Positions 40,293-51,852 of a stretch of DNA of 64,000 nt are shown here, one piece after another. The notes under the pieces were generated by a model that ran no database searches, was not told the DNA's origin, and worked only from the letters and a program-made list of their open reading frames with translations. The stretch's first letter is position 1. Each line of letters starts with the position of its first letter. A program made the position numbers and the translations under genes. The DNA comes from Roridomyces roridus (Eukaryota; Basidiomycota; Agaricomycetes; Agaricales; Mycenaceae), in the NCBI GenBank assembly GCA_029378245.1, contig JARKIF010000151.1, positions 1 to 64,000 of the forward strand, written 5' to 3'.

Positions 40293-41377
40293 ATGCACTT
40301 TAAACTCGTGCCTGCCCGACACCTCGAGCGAGCCGTCGCCATCGAGCAACAAGGTTCAGCCATCTCCCATCCTCCAACGACCGCTCTCAAACAGCCCCTC
40401 AGGTTTCCCAGAAGATGAAGCCGCGTCGCTCCAAGCCTTTCAATTTCGCCAGGAATCAGCTCCCGATCTCTTTCTTGGCGCGTACGACGACGACGACGAG
40501 CTCATAGCCTATGTTTGCTCGACCCTCTCAGATGCTTCCTCCCTCACTCATGAATCCATGTCAACCCACGTCCCCGGCGCGTCGTCCGTCTGCATCCACT
40601 CGATTTGCGTCGCCCCAGAGTACCAACGCCAAGGAATCGCTCTCAGACTACTCCAGGAGTACGTCACTCGCTGCGAATCCTCAGGCGCGTATGAACGCAT
40701 CCTCTTGATAACCCACGAACCTCTTCGCCCGCTCTACGAAAAGGCCGGGTTCGAATGGCTCGGGCCCAGTCATGTTGTGCACGGTTCCAAGCCGTGGTTC
40801 GAGATGCGTCGCACCCTGGCCCGTCCCCAACCTCCTCCAGGCGTATTCGAAGCCCTCGAACGCCCTTCCAACCCAAACCCTGCATCCACTCGACTCGACT
40901 CCTTCCCCGGTGGCACCGCCGACGTCTCTCTCCCCGACTCGACCAACAAATTCGACATCATCTGTCCCCGCCCCGGATGCGGCAGCATCATTCTCAAGAG
41001 CGGCGTCGCAAAATTGTGCGAAGCTCCCGTAGCGCCCAGTGTCCAGGTACGACAGAGACTCATCCCTTCGCATCCCGCTCACCCCCACTCAGATGGAACC
41101 CCATCCTCTGCTCACCGCGCTGCCCGAATCCAACAGCTGCTGGCTCGTAACCCCGTCTCCTATGGAATTCGAGAATATTGGTTTCTCTCGTCCTGTGCAA
41201 TCGCCAGGTACTGTCCTTGGCTTCCATCTCGCCTCCTCACTAACCCTTGGCCCACTAGGCGAAGAAAAGATGAAATTCTTGGCTTGCGCGGAATGTGATC
41301 TGGGCCCGCTTGGCCACTGCAAGGAGGGTGGGACAGAGTTTTGGTTGTCGTGCTCGCGGGTCGGTTATAGAGTCTGA
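40293..41377 (+). CDS. GNAT acetyltransferase fused to Mss4-like zinc domain
   Basis: The ATG at 40293 starts MHFKLVPARHLERAVAIEQQ, spliced to GFPEDEAASLQAFQFR. The N-terminal GNAT domain has SICVAPEYQRQGIALRLLQ, the acetyl-CoA-binding Q/RxxGxA loop, and LRPLYEKAGFEWLGPS, resembling arylalkylamine N-acetyltransferases. After a Pro-rich linker the C-terminal half reads FDIICPRPGCGSIIL, then ENIGFSRPVQ and KMKFLACAECDLGPLGHC, the two CxxC/CxxxC zinc knuckles of Mss4/Dss4 Rab exchange factors. Introns near 40353, 41048 and 41210 are canonical. Stop at 41377. The two-domain layout is supported by one continuous model; whether it is one product or two is testable. Confidence 0.82.
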
Positions 41378-41597
41378 AGGGGTATCACAATCCGATTGAG
41401 TACATACTTGATACACAGTAATACACGAAAATACAGTCCGTCTAGCAGGTGTAACGGGGCAAAGCAAATGGTGAAGGAGGGAGGGAGGGAGCAGCACGAG
41501 CAAGGGCTCTAGTGTACATCCATGATGGTTGCCGGTATCGCGAAATGAGTGTTTTTGTGGTGGGAGGGAAGGGTAACAATGCGATCATTCTGAGGAA

Positions 41598-41894
41598 TTA
41601 TGATGAGCGGTCTGTACCTCTCGAGCAGAAGAAATTGACATACCAGATGCAGGTGTAGAGACTGCAACCCGGCTCGGGCTCGGGTGCGCGTGCCTCCTCG
41701 ACAACGGGGGCGGGTTCAGGCTCGCGGGCAACGGGGAGCTCGGCTACTCGGACGACGGCAGGTGCAGCAGCGACGGGTGCAGCAGACACGGTCACGGCGA
41801 CTGCACAAAAAAGTCAGAAAACCAGGCACCCCATCTCGAAAAAAAAACACGCACGGCACGTGGCAACAAAAGCGAGGATGAGCTTGCACTGCAT
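41598..41894 (-). CDS. small secreted protein, Pro/Glu-rich, C-terminal CSLYTC
   Basis: The ATG at 41894 starts MQCKLILAFVATC; a poly-T-rich intron of about 60 bases joins it to LAVTVSAAPVAAAPA, giving a clear signal peptide. The mature part is REPEPAPVVEEARAPEPEPG followed by CSLYTCIW. A GTATGT donor directly after the TG of the Trp codon could splice to a downstream exon and create a split TGA, ending the protein at CSLYTCI. Without splicing it continues to SRGTDRSS at 41598. About 70-80 residues. Effector-like in size only; function is unknown. Confidence 0.6.
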
Positions 41895-43295
41895 TGTTGT
41901 TTGGATATGAAGGGCTGGGAATGTAGGATCGAGGAGATCGAGCTGCTTTGAGCAAAGACAATAGAGGATCGGCTGCTGCTTGAGGAGAACAATAAGCAAG
42001 CGACAGTCTTATATCGAACATGTCCACAAGGGCAGGCCCGAATGTGGAGAGTACAAGCAAACTTCCCAAAAAGGAACTCGCATTGTACTCGCTAGCCAGC
42101 GGCGGTAGCAAGCCGTCTGGGTTCCCGGAGAGAAGTTGTTGGGGTTGTTGAGGGAGGAACCATAATGAATTGCCTGATTTGGACGAGATTCCCGAATTGG
42201 GTTGGTGAGTGACGACACTCCGACAAACGAAAGGCCCAGGTTGGGATAGTTCATTGACATGAGAAGATTCTCCAACGGCGTCTCGAGAGCTCGACGGGAG
42301 ATAGACGACAGTCAGACGACGACCATGTACAAGCTAAAGACCGAATCTAGTCAAATGAGTGACGGTATCTTGCCAGAGAGCGGTGGAGTCCGCCGTCAGA
42401 CGGCCATTCAAGCCTGGGAGATGACTCTCCGGAGAGTCCGAGATGCTGAGAGTCCCGAGTTTCGACAAGCTCCAAGAGAAAATTCTTGATGGCGCTGGAT
42501 TGGAGAGGCTGCCTTATAATGAGCCATGAGCTGAGCTAGACTAGGAAGCAGTTGCAGGCTGAGGAAGACTCGAGGTGTGTATGATGTCGTCAAGAACAAG
42601 AGGTCGGGCCGTATTTGTTTATTGATGGCGGGATTTCTAACCCAACTCTGACCTCGACGTTCAACTGCTCTCTGGACTGTCTGAATTCTTTGCACAGACT
42701 CTCGGTCGGGATTCACTGTCTTTAGCCCTGGATTCTTCGAGCTTCTCGCGCGTCGCCTTGTCTCGGATGCCCTCGTCCTAGTCTTTCCGAATAAACCTAT
42801 ACCTCGAAGCCGTCCTTGAAGCCTCGGAGGTTGCGTTGGTGTCAACTAGATTCGGTCTAGGATATCCGACAATAAAACGTCGCACCTCCACCCTCCGCCG
42901 ACCACCTCATGCTCCAGAGGAGAAAACATAATTTTATTGGCTAATATACACGCGCGTAGTCTACATGCGACAGACATGGATGCAATGTTGCATACGGTCT
43001 CGGGCTCGGCAAATGACATGAGAATGGTCAAGGCCAGAACACCATCATCATCAATCATGACGCCGACGCGGGCACGTCAGTCAGTCCGCCCGCCGACGCA
43101 AGGGAAATTCTAGCTCGTCTAGGCGCACGCCATCCCATTAAAGGCTGTCGTCCCGCACATGAGCTTGTCCGCGGTACTATGATAGAAAAAAACTTTTAGT
43201 CAAATCTGCTCGAAGAAAGAGAAAAATCCACGTTATAAACAAATTTTTAAATCATTTAGAGATCCTCTCAAGTTGTTGTACACCCGTTTCCCTGC
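41895..43295. other. 1.4-kb gene-poor region
   Basis: Open frames here on both strands lack ATGs with coding context, introns or family motifs. A TATAAGGCAGCC-like element occurs on the minus strand near 42515. I see no supported gene. Confidence 0.45.
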
Positions 43296-44291
43296 TCAGC
43301 CGCGCATGAGCCCGCACAGAGCAAGAGCCGCCTTCATCGTGTCGTCGTCGGGCTCGTTTGTCTTCTTCGTCACAGTAGTGGTCGTCTTTGTCTTCGTCGC
43401 CTCACGCGTGTTCCCACTCCCTCCGACTCTCATCTTCATCTTCCCGTGCTTGCCCGTCCATCGCGCGTCACCTTCGCCCCAGGTGCTCGGCGGGGTAACG
43501 GCCTCGTCTGGCTCGACGTCCGTGTCCTCCTCGTCGTAGCTGAGCCCAGGCACGCGGCTGGGAATCACGGCATCCATGGCAGCACCCTTGCCAACCAGCC
43601 GACTACGCGCACACGCCCACTCGAGCGTCCGGGACTGATGATCGTGCCCAAAGTCCACAAAGTCACGCGCAGGAGGGCTAAACTGGGGGCCGACGGGCGA
43701 GTTGGGCATGTTTTCCCAGAGAGGCGCGTTGGGGTTGTGGCGGCGATGAGGAGTCCGTGGAGCAGGAGCACGAAGTTCTGAGCGCGACGCGACGCAGTCA
43801 AGGGAAGGCCGTTTGGATCCCGAGAGGGAGGTGGTCGAGCGTGACGAGGTGCTGCTGGCCATGGAGAGGGAGGAGGGGACAGGGGAGGGCATGCGTTGGT
43901 AGCTCCCGCGACTATGAATCATCACTGGCGGCGGCACGCGCCCACTCGCAAGAGTAGTTCGTCGTTCCGTTTGACGCTTGTTCTGGAACCAAATCGTGAC
44001 AGACTTGACTTCCCTGAAAGAAAGAAAAAAAGACGCGTCAGACGCGCCGTGGCGTGAAAAAAAGGCGAAATAGACTCACATATTGCATGCCCTAGCACAT
44101 ACCTCGCGTTGTTCGCGTGAGGGGTGGGAGTTTTGGTGGAAGAGCTGCTCGAGCATGGTGAGCTGGGCGTTGCTGAAACGTTTTCGTGTGCGCCTCGAGG
44201 TGGAATCGGCCGACTCGGAGACGAAGGTGGCGTAGAGGTCCTCAGAGGACGTACTCGGCGTCGTTGACGAGGGCAAGAGCATCACGTTCAT
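43296..44291 (-). CDS. homeodomain transcription factor
   Basis: DNA-binding regulator. The ATG at 44291 starts MNVMLLPSSTTPSTSSED. The homeodomain spans about residues 30-90: TRKRFSNAQLTMLEQLF, then HQNSHPSREQREVCARACNM, and after an intron at 44014-44079 the recognition helix EVKSVTIWFQNKRQTER with the invariant W-F-x-N-x-R. The remainder is Ser/Pro-rich and disordered, with LGLSYDEEDTDVEPDEAVTP-like acidic stretch and an Arg/Lys/Thr-rich run near the end. Stop at 43296, about 310 residues. It lacks the features of a paired HD1/HD2 mating locus, so it is more likely a developmental regulator. Confidence 0.88.
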
Positions 44292-44508
44292 CGCGCGGTG
44301 GATGAGGAAGGAAGAAGCAAACACCAACTGTTTGGCAGTTTATAAACCGCGTCGTGATCCGACACTCGGATGTAAACACTCGACGCGTCCCGACGCGACT
44401 GGCACACCACGTGTCAAAACAGTTTCAAATTTGACGGCCTCGACTCGGTATATATATTACTGCTCTAATTGTGCACAAATATATAATCTACGGGCTAAAA
44501 AACCCAAC

Positions 44509-45404
44509 TCAGTCGACGTGACGCCGCAGCACTGGGCAGGTGATATGCCCATGGTACTGAGGGTTCTGATGACGTGGAACCGCGTCCTTTCGACTGGAAG
44601 TCTCGCGACAGTACTCGCATCTGGGCTTCTGGTGCAGAGGCCTGGGCTGGAGCTTGCAGTGACCCTTCTTGTGGCGTTGCAGATCAGTAACCCTCCCAAA
44701 AGTCGTTCCGCACTCGCAGAGGAAATTCGCCTGAAAAGATTGGGCCCAATGGAACGAGAACTCAAATGTATCTTCGACGCACCTGCTTCTGTCTCTTTGA
44801 AGACCGCCTCTCCTCGGGAAATGAGGAGTCGCTCTCGGTCTCTCCACCAACCGTCGAGGTGCAAGGTACACCCGCTTCCTCCACCTCCATATTCCTCTTC
44901 CTCTTCAAGTTTCTCGACGAGAGGGCGCGGCTGGAGTCGTTGATATTCGTAATCTGAACCTCGTCGCATGGGCAAGACGCTGATCTTCTCGGGAGGGATC
45001 TGTTGTCTTTTGTATGGGACGCCACGGGTTGAGAACACAATTTGCGAAAGAACGTTTCCTGCGTATTGGTGTCGATGGAAAGGCCCAGAAACGGATATTC
45101 AGTTGGTCTTGGTAGCGATTCAAGGGAGGTTGGAGTGATGTTTTCGGTGGCGTCTGAAGGGTAGAAAATTGAGGTTGCTGCACCACATCGAAACGCTTCA
45201 GAGACAATAGTATCCAAATGGTCCGCAGACAAGTCGGTGGCGTCCTGACTGTGATTCAAATATCGAAATGCTTGGGGGGCGTCCGCCGTGGCGTCGAAGA
45301 ACGAAGACCTAAATAATCGTACTCAGCATCCATTAGGGCATCGTGATGAGAACATACCCATTCCAAAAGGACACATCCGTTGGAATATACTGGGAAACGG
45401 TCAT
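44509..45404 (-). CDS. C2H2 zinc-finger protein
   Basis: The ATG at 45404 starts MTVSQYIPTDVSFWNG; a 48-base intron joins it to SSFFDATADAPQAFRYLNH. The middle is polar, with a basic patch SSRNLKRKRN and ERRSSKRQKQ that could be nuclear localisation signals. A further intron (GTGCGTCGAAG...TTTTCAG) leads to CECGTTFGRVTDLQRHKKGH, a CxC..HxxxxH finger, and a second degenerate one, CEYCRETSSRKDAVPRH. The stop is at 44509. About 240 residues. Same general plan as the protein at 19681-20537: disordered N-terminus and terminal finger pair. Confidence 0.75.
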
Positions 45405-46040
45405 CGAGGCTGAGGTTGTGGTGGATCGGAGGAGAATTTATTCAACCACAATCCTGACGGCACGGGGAAAATGACTCTGGTTGAATCAGTGGGAGCATAC
45501 GGTCAACAATATACGCGCTGAAGACGCCGAGACCTCGAGGGTGGTCAGTCAAGGCGATGCAGCAATGCATGTCGTCCTGTAGCTTTGAATCAAGGGTGTC
45601 CTATATATCCAGGACAGAACAATAAAGTCTCGATGCAGAAATCTAAAGAAGGTTCTCGTGAGGACTTACGAAAAGGTGAACGAACAATAATGGTTGGACC
45701 TACAAACCCTTGTTCCTCGAGTCTTGTGTATTTCCCGAGACCCCAATCTCCGTACGCGTCATCTCGTAGGGATTTCCGCCGAGTGCGTGAGTCGGAAAAT
45801 ATAAAGGGAGCGATCCACCAGGAGTGCCTTGGATATACAGCGGATATCAAGTCTTTCTCCGCCTTGTATCCATAGCCCGATGGTTGAGCAGCTCCAATGT
45901 TGGTTGACAAGCCCAGTCGATTCGGAGTTGCAATAGTTGAATTGCAATTTCGCAGGAAATGAAGAGCTGAATTATTTCCCGGAAATACGAGTCTTCACAA
46001 AACCTCATTTCGCGCACAAAGGCCGACCTTGAAGGGCAAC
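45405..46040. other. Divergent intergenic region
   Basis: About 640 bases between the divergent zinc-finger and SNARE starts. Short open frames only; nothing else recognised. Confidence 0.5.
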
Positions 46041-46936
46041 ATGGACGTTCAAGAAGAGCCTGATCAGGACACAACAACCCTCAACAACTCCATGTCTCTC
46101 GCGAAATTGACCTCAATATCAACGCAAACGCTCTCCCTCCTCCTCGAGCGCCAACGTGTGCAGACCCTCCCCTCATATACGACCGACTCTGCTCCCCGAA
46201 ACTCCAATCTCCACCTCCCTCAAATTACTACAAACCTCAATTCCCTGCGCGCCGGCATCCTCGCGCTCGAAGCCAAAGAAGGCCGCTCGGATGCGGTCAA
46301 CCTGCTTCGGAATCAACATGAGCGTATGCGCGGGATGCTTGGAGAAGGGGAGGACGAGGGCGTCGAGAGGTTTGTGCTGGCAACTGCGCGTACATTAACA
46401 GCTATCGACTACGCAGCAGCCTGGACCCGCTGAAACCGCCCACATCCGCCCAAAGGCAGGAGTTACTGCCCACTACGCCTTCCTCTGGACTCGACTCGGC
46501 CGTCTTCACGCCATACACGGACGATCCTGAAGCAGAGCCTGCCGAGCTGCTACAAACGCAGCGCCTAATGATGGACCGTGCGTGCTAATACCGATTCCCT
46601 TTCGCTATACTGAGGTTGCATCCAGAGCAAGACAACCACCTCGACCTCCTCTCCCACTCCATCAACAGGCAACGAGATTTGTCGCTGCAAATCAACGACG
46701 AGCTTGATGTCCACACCGGTCTGCTACAGGAACTCGACACGGACTTGAACCATTCCGAGACAATTCTCGGACGTGCGAGGGGGAGACTAGACAGAGTTGC
46801 AGCAGGCGCGAAGCGGAATGGTGCGCTGCTTCCTTCTCCACTCAAGCTCTTGACCAAAATAATTTCAGGGTCGGCGGTGACGATCGGCGCATTGATTCTG
46901 GTGCTGCTAATCCTCATTATCGTCTTCAAAACTTGA
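46041..46936 (+). CDS. Qc-SNARE, syntaxin 8-like
   Basis: Membrane-anchored SNARE of endosomal/vacuolar fusion. The ATG at 46041 starts MDVQEEPDQDTTTLNN. Helical N-terminal domain (SLAKLTSISTQTLSLLLERQ). After introns near 46372-46408 and 46580-46625 the SNARE helix reads QDNHLDLLSHSINRQRDLSL, then INDELDVHTGLLQELDTDLN. The C-terminal TM is VTIGALILVLLILIIVF with a two-residue tail (KT). About 260 residues. At the position where Qc-SNAREs carry the ionic zero-layer Gln (ELDxQ) this protein has His (ELDVH). Confidence 0.87.
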
Positions 46937-46994
46937 ACGACATGGCATTATCATATCTATTCGCATCCTTGGATTGTACATTACAGCGCATAAA

Positions 46995-47883
46995 TCATTC
47001 TCCCTTGATCCCATAAACGCCCAAGATCGTCTTCCCAATGACGACGTTCGACAACTCTTTGCCATTGGTCCTATTCGCAGCGTTCTCCGCCGCAAGGGCT
47101 ATCTCGGTCGGTATGATACCCGCGTCTTTGCGAGCGGCGATGATCTTAAGGACAATGGGATCGGTGAATTCGGGATGTCCTTGAACAGTCAAGATGTGGA
47201 CGTCGGAGAGGGCGGTCGTCGTCGAAGCGAACCGTACCATCCCTTGGTTCTCCGAGATGTCAGTCGAGCCGAGCAGCTGGAAGCCAGGAGGGACCCCGCA
47301 TACATGGTCTTGGTGCATCTGTTCGACATACTGCGTGCGATCAATCAAGTAATTCTGTTCTGGTGTAAATGAGATACATACCAACGAATCCGCACCGCCG
47401 AAAATCTGCTTTCCGAGAGATGTAAGAGGGACATCCGTCGGGCCGACTTCCCAGCCAAGCGGGTTCTTGATGCAGACCCCACCGAGGGCGCGCGCGACAA
47501 TTTGATGCCCAAAGCATATGCCTACAATCTTCACCTGCGGTTTATCCCTCGCGACGTGGGCGACATAATCCACGAGCTTGTTTATCCACTCAACCTCGGC
47601 CGCGTATGCCGACGCCTCTACTCTGAGTACTTCTTGTCGTAGAATTGTGAAGCCACTCACTGGAGCCTGTGATGAGTATCCCGTCATAGACCTTGTCGTC
47701 GGGAGGATAAGCCATGGCGTCTACGACGTCGTAGGCATCGAGCGTAAAGCATGCGTCGTCTGAGATGCCCAGTGCCTTGGCTGATTGCTGAAGGAGGGAG
47801 GTGAAGAATTCATGGTAGGTCCCGTGGGCTTGTTTGACCGAGGGAATGGGCGTGTCGCAGACGAGGAGCGCGATGGACTTCAT
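46995..47883 (-). CDS. class I glutamine amidotransferase-like protein
   Basis: GATase1-fold enzyme. The ATG at 47883 starts MKSIALLVCDTPIPSVKQAH. Visible motifs: the oxyanion strand YDGILITGS, the nucleophile elbow KIVGICFGHQIVARALGG with catalytic Cys, and the His-Glu pair in TVQGHPEFTDPI. An intron splits LVDYVAH-containing sequence from upstream residues, another lies near 47330-47370. About 255 residues, stop at 46995, 59 bases from the convergent SNARE stop. Related fungal stand-alone proteins include GMP synthase-like peptidases and gamma-glutamyl hydrolytic enzymes; the substrate cannot be told from sequence. Confidence 0.9.
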
Positions 47884-48349
47884 GAGATAAGGACTGTTGA
47901 TGCGTGTTTACTGAATTCTGAATCGGAACTCTGACCGCTCCCCTCAACTTTCTGCTGAGCGGACCGCTGGATGGCAAATCTAGTTCAACTAGCTCGCAAT
48001 TTTTCTCTCAAGAAAGTCATCGTGCCGGTCCCGGGTCTGTGCGTATAAGTACTTTGTTCAGAATCTCCAAGTTCCGTGGTTTCTACTCCGTTGTTTCTCC
48101 TTCTTGCCAGGACCAATACCGTAGGACCTGCTACTCACACTCCTGCGTTGCGTCTCTTGCGTTGTGTCTCCTGATCCCGGTACCATACTAATCGTTTTTC
48201 GTTTTTCCTCGTCTACGCCCGCTCCCTTTGACATATATGGCATAAATGAGCGGCCTCGACACTGTACGCTGCGGTGGCGGGAAGAATGTAACGATATAGA
48301 TTTTGCTTCAACATGGTCTACGGGCAAAGGTATATCTACAAGGATAGGA

Positions 48350-50221
48350 ATGGAACGAGCTCAGCTATCGATGTTCAACACGGTACTTCTGCTCTCTTTC
48401 CTCCTTCTTGCCGTCTCTGGGTCTTCCCCCCGGCCCGAAATCCAGCCCCGGCGATGCAAATGCACCTCCAATGACGCCTGCTGGCCGAGCCCAGCCCAAT
48501 GGAACGAACTATCCCGGACGCTCTCTCACCCAGTATTCGACGTCCTACCCATTGGGTACCACTGCCACGAACCGCATTACAACGCGGCTTTGTGCGCTGT
48601 TGTACAGGAGAATAGCGCCAACTCGATATGGCGTTCGGACCAGCCTGGGGCGGAGCAGTCGGATAATTGGGAATTCACTGCTGGTTCTCGGTGTGGGATA
48701 ACTGCCAATCGGACCACTCCATGTGGGCAAGGAAGGGTTCCTGCGGTCGGTGTCAATGCAACAACGGAGCTCGACGTGCAACGCGCCCTCCGGTTTGCAT
48801 ATGAACGGAATCTCAAAGTGCATGTCAAGAACACTGGGTATGTACTTTTTCGACTGGTCCTTAGTGGTACTGACGCTTCGGCAGACACGACTTCCTTGGA
48901 CGTGGCTTAGGTCCCGGCTCCCTCATGATTTGGACGCACCATTTTAGATACCAGAGGTTCGACGCCCAGTTTCGATACGCTACGGGGCAGTGGGCGAACT
49001 TTCCGGTGGTAACCGTTGGTCCGGGCTTGCAGTGGGTGGATACCTATGCGTTTGCAGCAGAGCACGACGTCGTAGTTGCTGGCGGTATCGGTCCGCTCGG
49101 GTCTGTTGGTTCGGGGGGCGGTTGGCCACTTGGTGGGGGGCACAATATTCTCTCTTCCCACCTCGGGCTTGGGGCTGACAACGTCGTCGAGATTGACCTC
49201 GTTCTTCCTGACGGGAGGCTTGTGACCGCAAATCCACACATCAACACTGACCTTTTCTGGGCTGCTCGCGGTGGGGGCGGCCCAAATTTCGGCATAGCGA
49301 CCCGAATCGTCTACCAAGCGCACCCCATTACGCCTCTGTACGCATCCTTCTTCGAGGCGCTCACCAACGGTACCACGGCGTACATTGCCCTCCTAGACCT
49401 ATTCCACACCTCCCTGCCCTCCCTCGCCGACGCAGGCTGGTGCGGGTACTATCCGTTCCAATCCCCGTCGTACTTTGCTCTCATGTACCTGCTCCCGAAC
49501 GGAAACACGACCTACGGCAACGCCACGCTCGGCACCTTCATCCACGCCGCTTCAAAGATTCCGGGCGTCTACATCCGGACGGACGTGACGACGACGTACC
49601 CAAATTACCAGAGTTGGTTCGTCGCGAATATTCTGGATCCGGTCAAGGTTATTGGGTTCAATTATACCGCGGGTGCGGCGGCGGGTCTTGGTGTCGAAAC
49701 TGCTTCGTGGCTACTCCCTCGCAGTCTGTTTACCAACAAGTCTTCGGCGCATAGCATGTCTGAAGCTATTGCTGCGATGCCTGCAGGGATTGGGCAGTCC
49801 GTCCTTTTTATCTGCCCAACAACTTGATCTGATGTCCTGTAGGCACGTCGGCGGCGGCGTCGTCTCTAGCAAATCCACAGACTTTAATGCCCTGCACCCG
49901 ACATGGCGCAAGGCCCTCGTAGACATCAGCACCGCCGGCGAGTGGACTGACGCCTTCAATGCGACTGCAATTCAAGCGGTACGCCAGGGCATCACGGACC
50001 AAATGGCACCGTTCCGTGCTTTGACTCCGGGGAACGAGGGCGGGCAGTATCTCAACGAGCCCGATTTGCTCGTTCCCGACTACACACGGGCCAACTGGGG
50101 AACGCATTATGAGCGGTTGCTAGAGATCAAACGGATGTATGATCCGACGAATCAGTTGCTCGTCGTTCAGGGTGTTGGCGCCACAGATTGGGATGATGAG
50201 CAGATTTGTCCTATTTATTGA
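48350..50221 (+). CDS. secreted FAD-linked oxidoreductase, berberine-bridge type
   Basis: VAO/BBE-family oxidase. From the ATG at 48350 (or the in-frame Met at 48371, MFNTVLLLSFLLLAVSG) a signal peptide is read, then a Cys-rich N-terminus (CKCTSNDACWPSPAQW). The FAD-binding PCMH domain contains HVKNTGHDFLGRGLGPGSL, whose His is the expected flavin attachment residue, and GSGGGWPLGGGHNILS. The second attachment Cys of bicovalent members is replaced by Trp in that loop. C-terminal BBE domain: YLNEPDLLVPDYTRANWGTHY and LLEIKRMYDPTNQLLV. Introns at about 48839-48885 and 49798-49841. About 590 residues, stop at 50221. Substrate unknown. Confidence 0.9.
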
Positions 50222-51852
50222 AACAATTTAGAGAAGTAGGGACTACATGTCTGACACCCAGCGAGTATTTACATGGGAAAAAGGAAATTGAAGTCTTTGA
50301 TGGATCGTGTTCGGCATTGACGGCATGTTCAACTTCATTTTTCAACCAGAATTAAACATGAACAAATAAGAGTGTCAACATGAAAGCAACTTTCCTTGCA
50401 TCCAAAATTTCTCCGCGGACAAATTGTGCGGAACAAGGCTGCTCCAAGCCCTGCGAGGCGATAATCACCGTTTCTCGCCCATTTTCCTGCGCTTGTCGTC
50501 CTCCGCCCGAATGCGAACGAAAAATCAATTCGTGTCTAATGTTTTTCGTTGAGCTTTCAACCAACTTTCAACAGAGACATTTCTTATACTCCATTGTCAC
50601 AGCTTCGCCTTTTCCTTCCCGCGTGCGGCGTGCCAAAACCTCCCTCTCGCGCCACATCAAATGCGGAAATGCCCCCGAGAGCAAATCCTCCGCGAACCTG
50701 GGTAGCAACTTGCCCTTGATATCCGTCGAAACACGCACACTCATCACCATCGCACCCTCATTGGACTCCCCCTGGAAAAAATCGCGCAAAACTCGCAAAG
50801 GAGCCGCCGTGCCGTAATAATACTTACTTCACGATCTGCAGTGTCCGCGCAGCGCCATGCCCAAAGTGCAGCTTCGCAAGATTGACTCTCGGCATGGAAT
50901 AAACTTGTTCTCCTTGCCTTCCGTCGATTGCCGGAGCAAAACCGAATCGCTCACCGCAATGCGCGTGCTTATCCTTGAGCAACCAGCAGAAGGCCAACGC
51001 AACCGTGCCGTGCGAGGTTATCTTGTCCGCGCAATTTGCGGTGATTCATGTATGAGTCTAAGAGATGGTGTTTCGCAATGTGAGTCTGCCTCGGAAACCC
51101 TAGTCCGCGAGTTTGTTGCTGGACACGAGAAAGAGCCGTTTGCTTAAATACTACCAACTTGAAGGAAAGCACACCGGGGATTATGGAAAGTCATCCACAC
51201 CCGTAGGCGAACTTGCTGGGCAGTAAAAGTGCATTGGGAGAGTTGTACTTCGGGGCGTTCCCAATCCCAGAATGTGTGTTGACGCTCGAGTCGGAACATC
51301 TAATGGGTACATACTTGCCAGCAAAAGTGAACAAAGTTTCAACTGAACAGAGCTCTGACATGGTCTAGATCCGAAATCGTTCGCACTCGACGATGCGAGC
51401 AAGACTTGAAGTTTGAGGGAGCAGATGTCATCGAGGCCGAGTGGAGACGCCAAAGACCAGTTGAAGACGCCCATATTCCAATGATATTAGGGCCCAAGGA
51501 TCCGGATGATACGGGAATGAGAGCCTCAGGATACTTGCTACCGACTTTTCTTCCAAATTTCTGTGTGCAAGTTCAACCGAGAACGCAAAGCCAATGACGA
51601 GATGTATTGCGACTCAGACCAAGAATGATTTCATGTAATTGCAAGTCTATACTTTATTTCAATGCAGGCGAGTGGGGAATATTGTAAAAAAACTGGAATG
51701 AAACGTGTGTAAAGGATTGCGAGAATATGTATGATTACTTTGCGAGATTCATGGATGGTCGAATTCGGATGCCTGCCAACAACGTCAGTGTCGCTTTCAG
51801 TCCTTCAAACGACAGGACTCACTGGATACAATTACAAGTTGTTACTTCTTTC
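50222..51852. other. 1.6-kb region with one weak minus-strand coding signal
   Basis: Between the convergent oxidase and RING genes. On the minus strand 50798-50568 reads MVMSVRVSTDIKGKLLPRF followed by MWREREVLARR-type sequence, with an upstream PLRVLRDFFQGES. I could not build a start exon, so this may be a gene fragment or decayed copy. The rest shows no support for genes. Confidence 0.35.

Noticed and set aside
42408..42845. 145-codon minus-strand frame
   Set aside because: No ATG with coding context, no motif, and it crosses a TATA-like promoter element.
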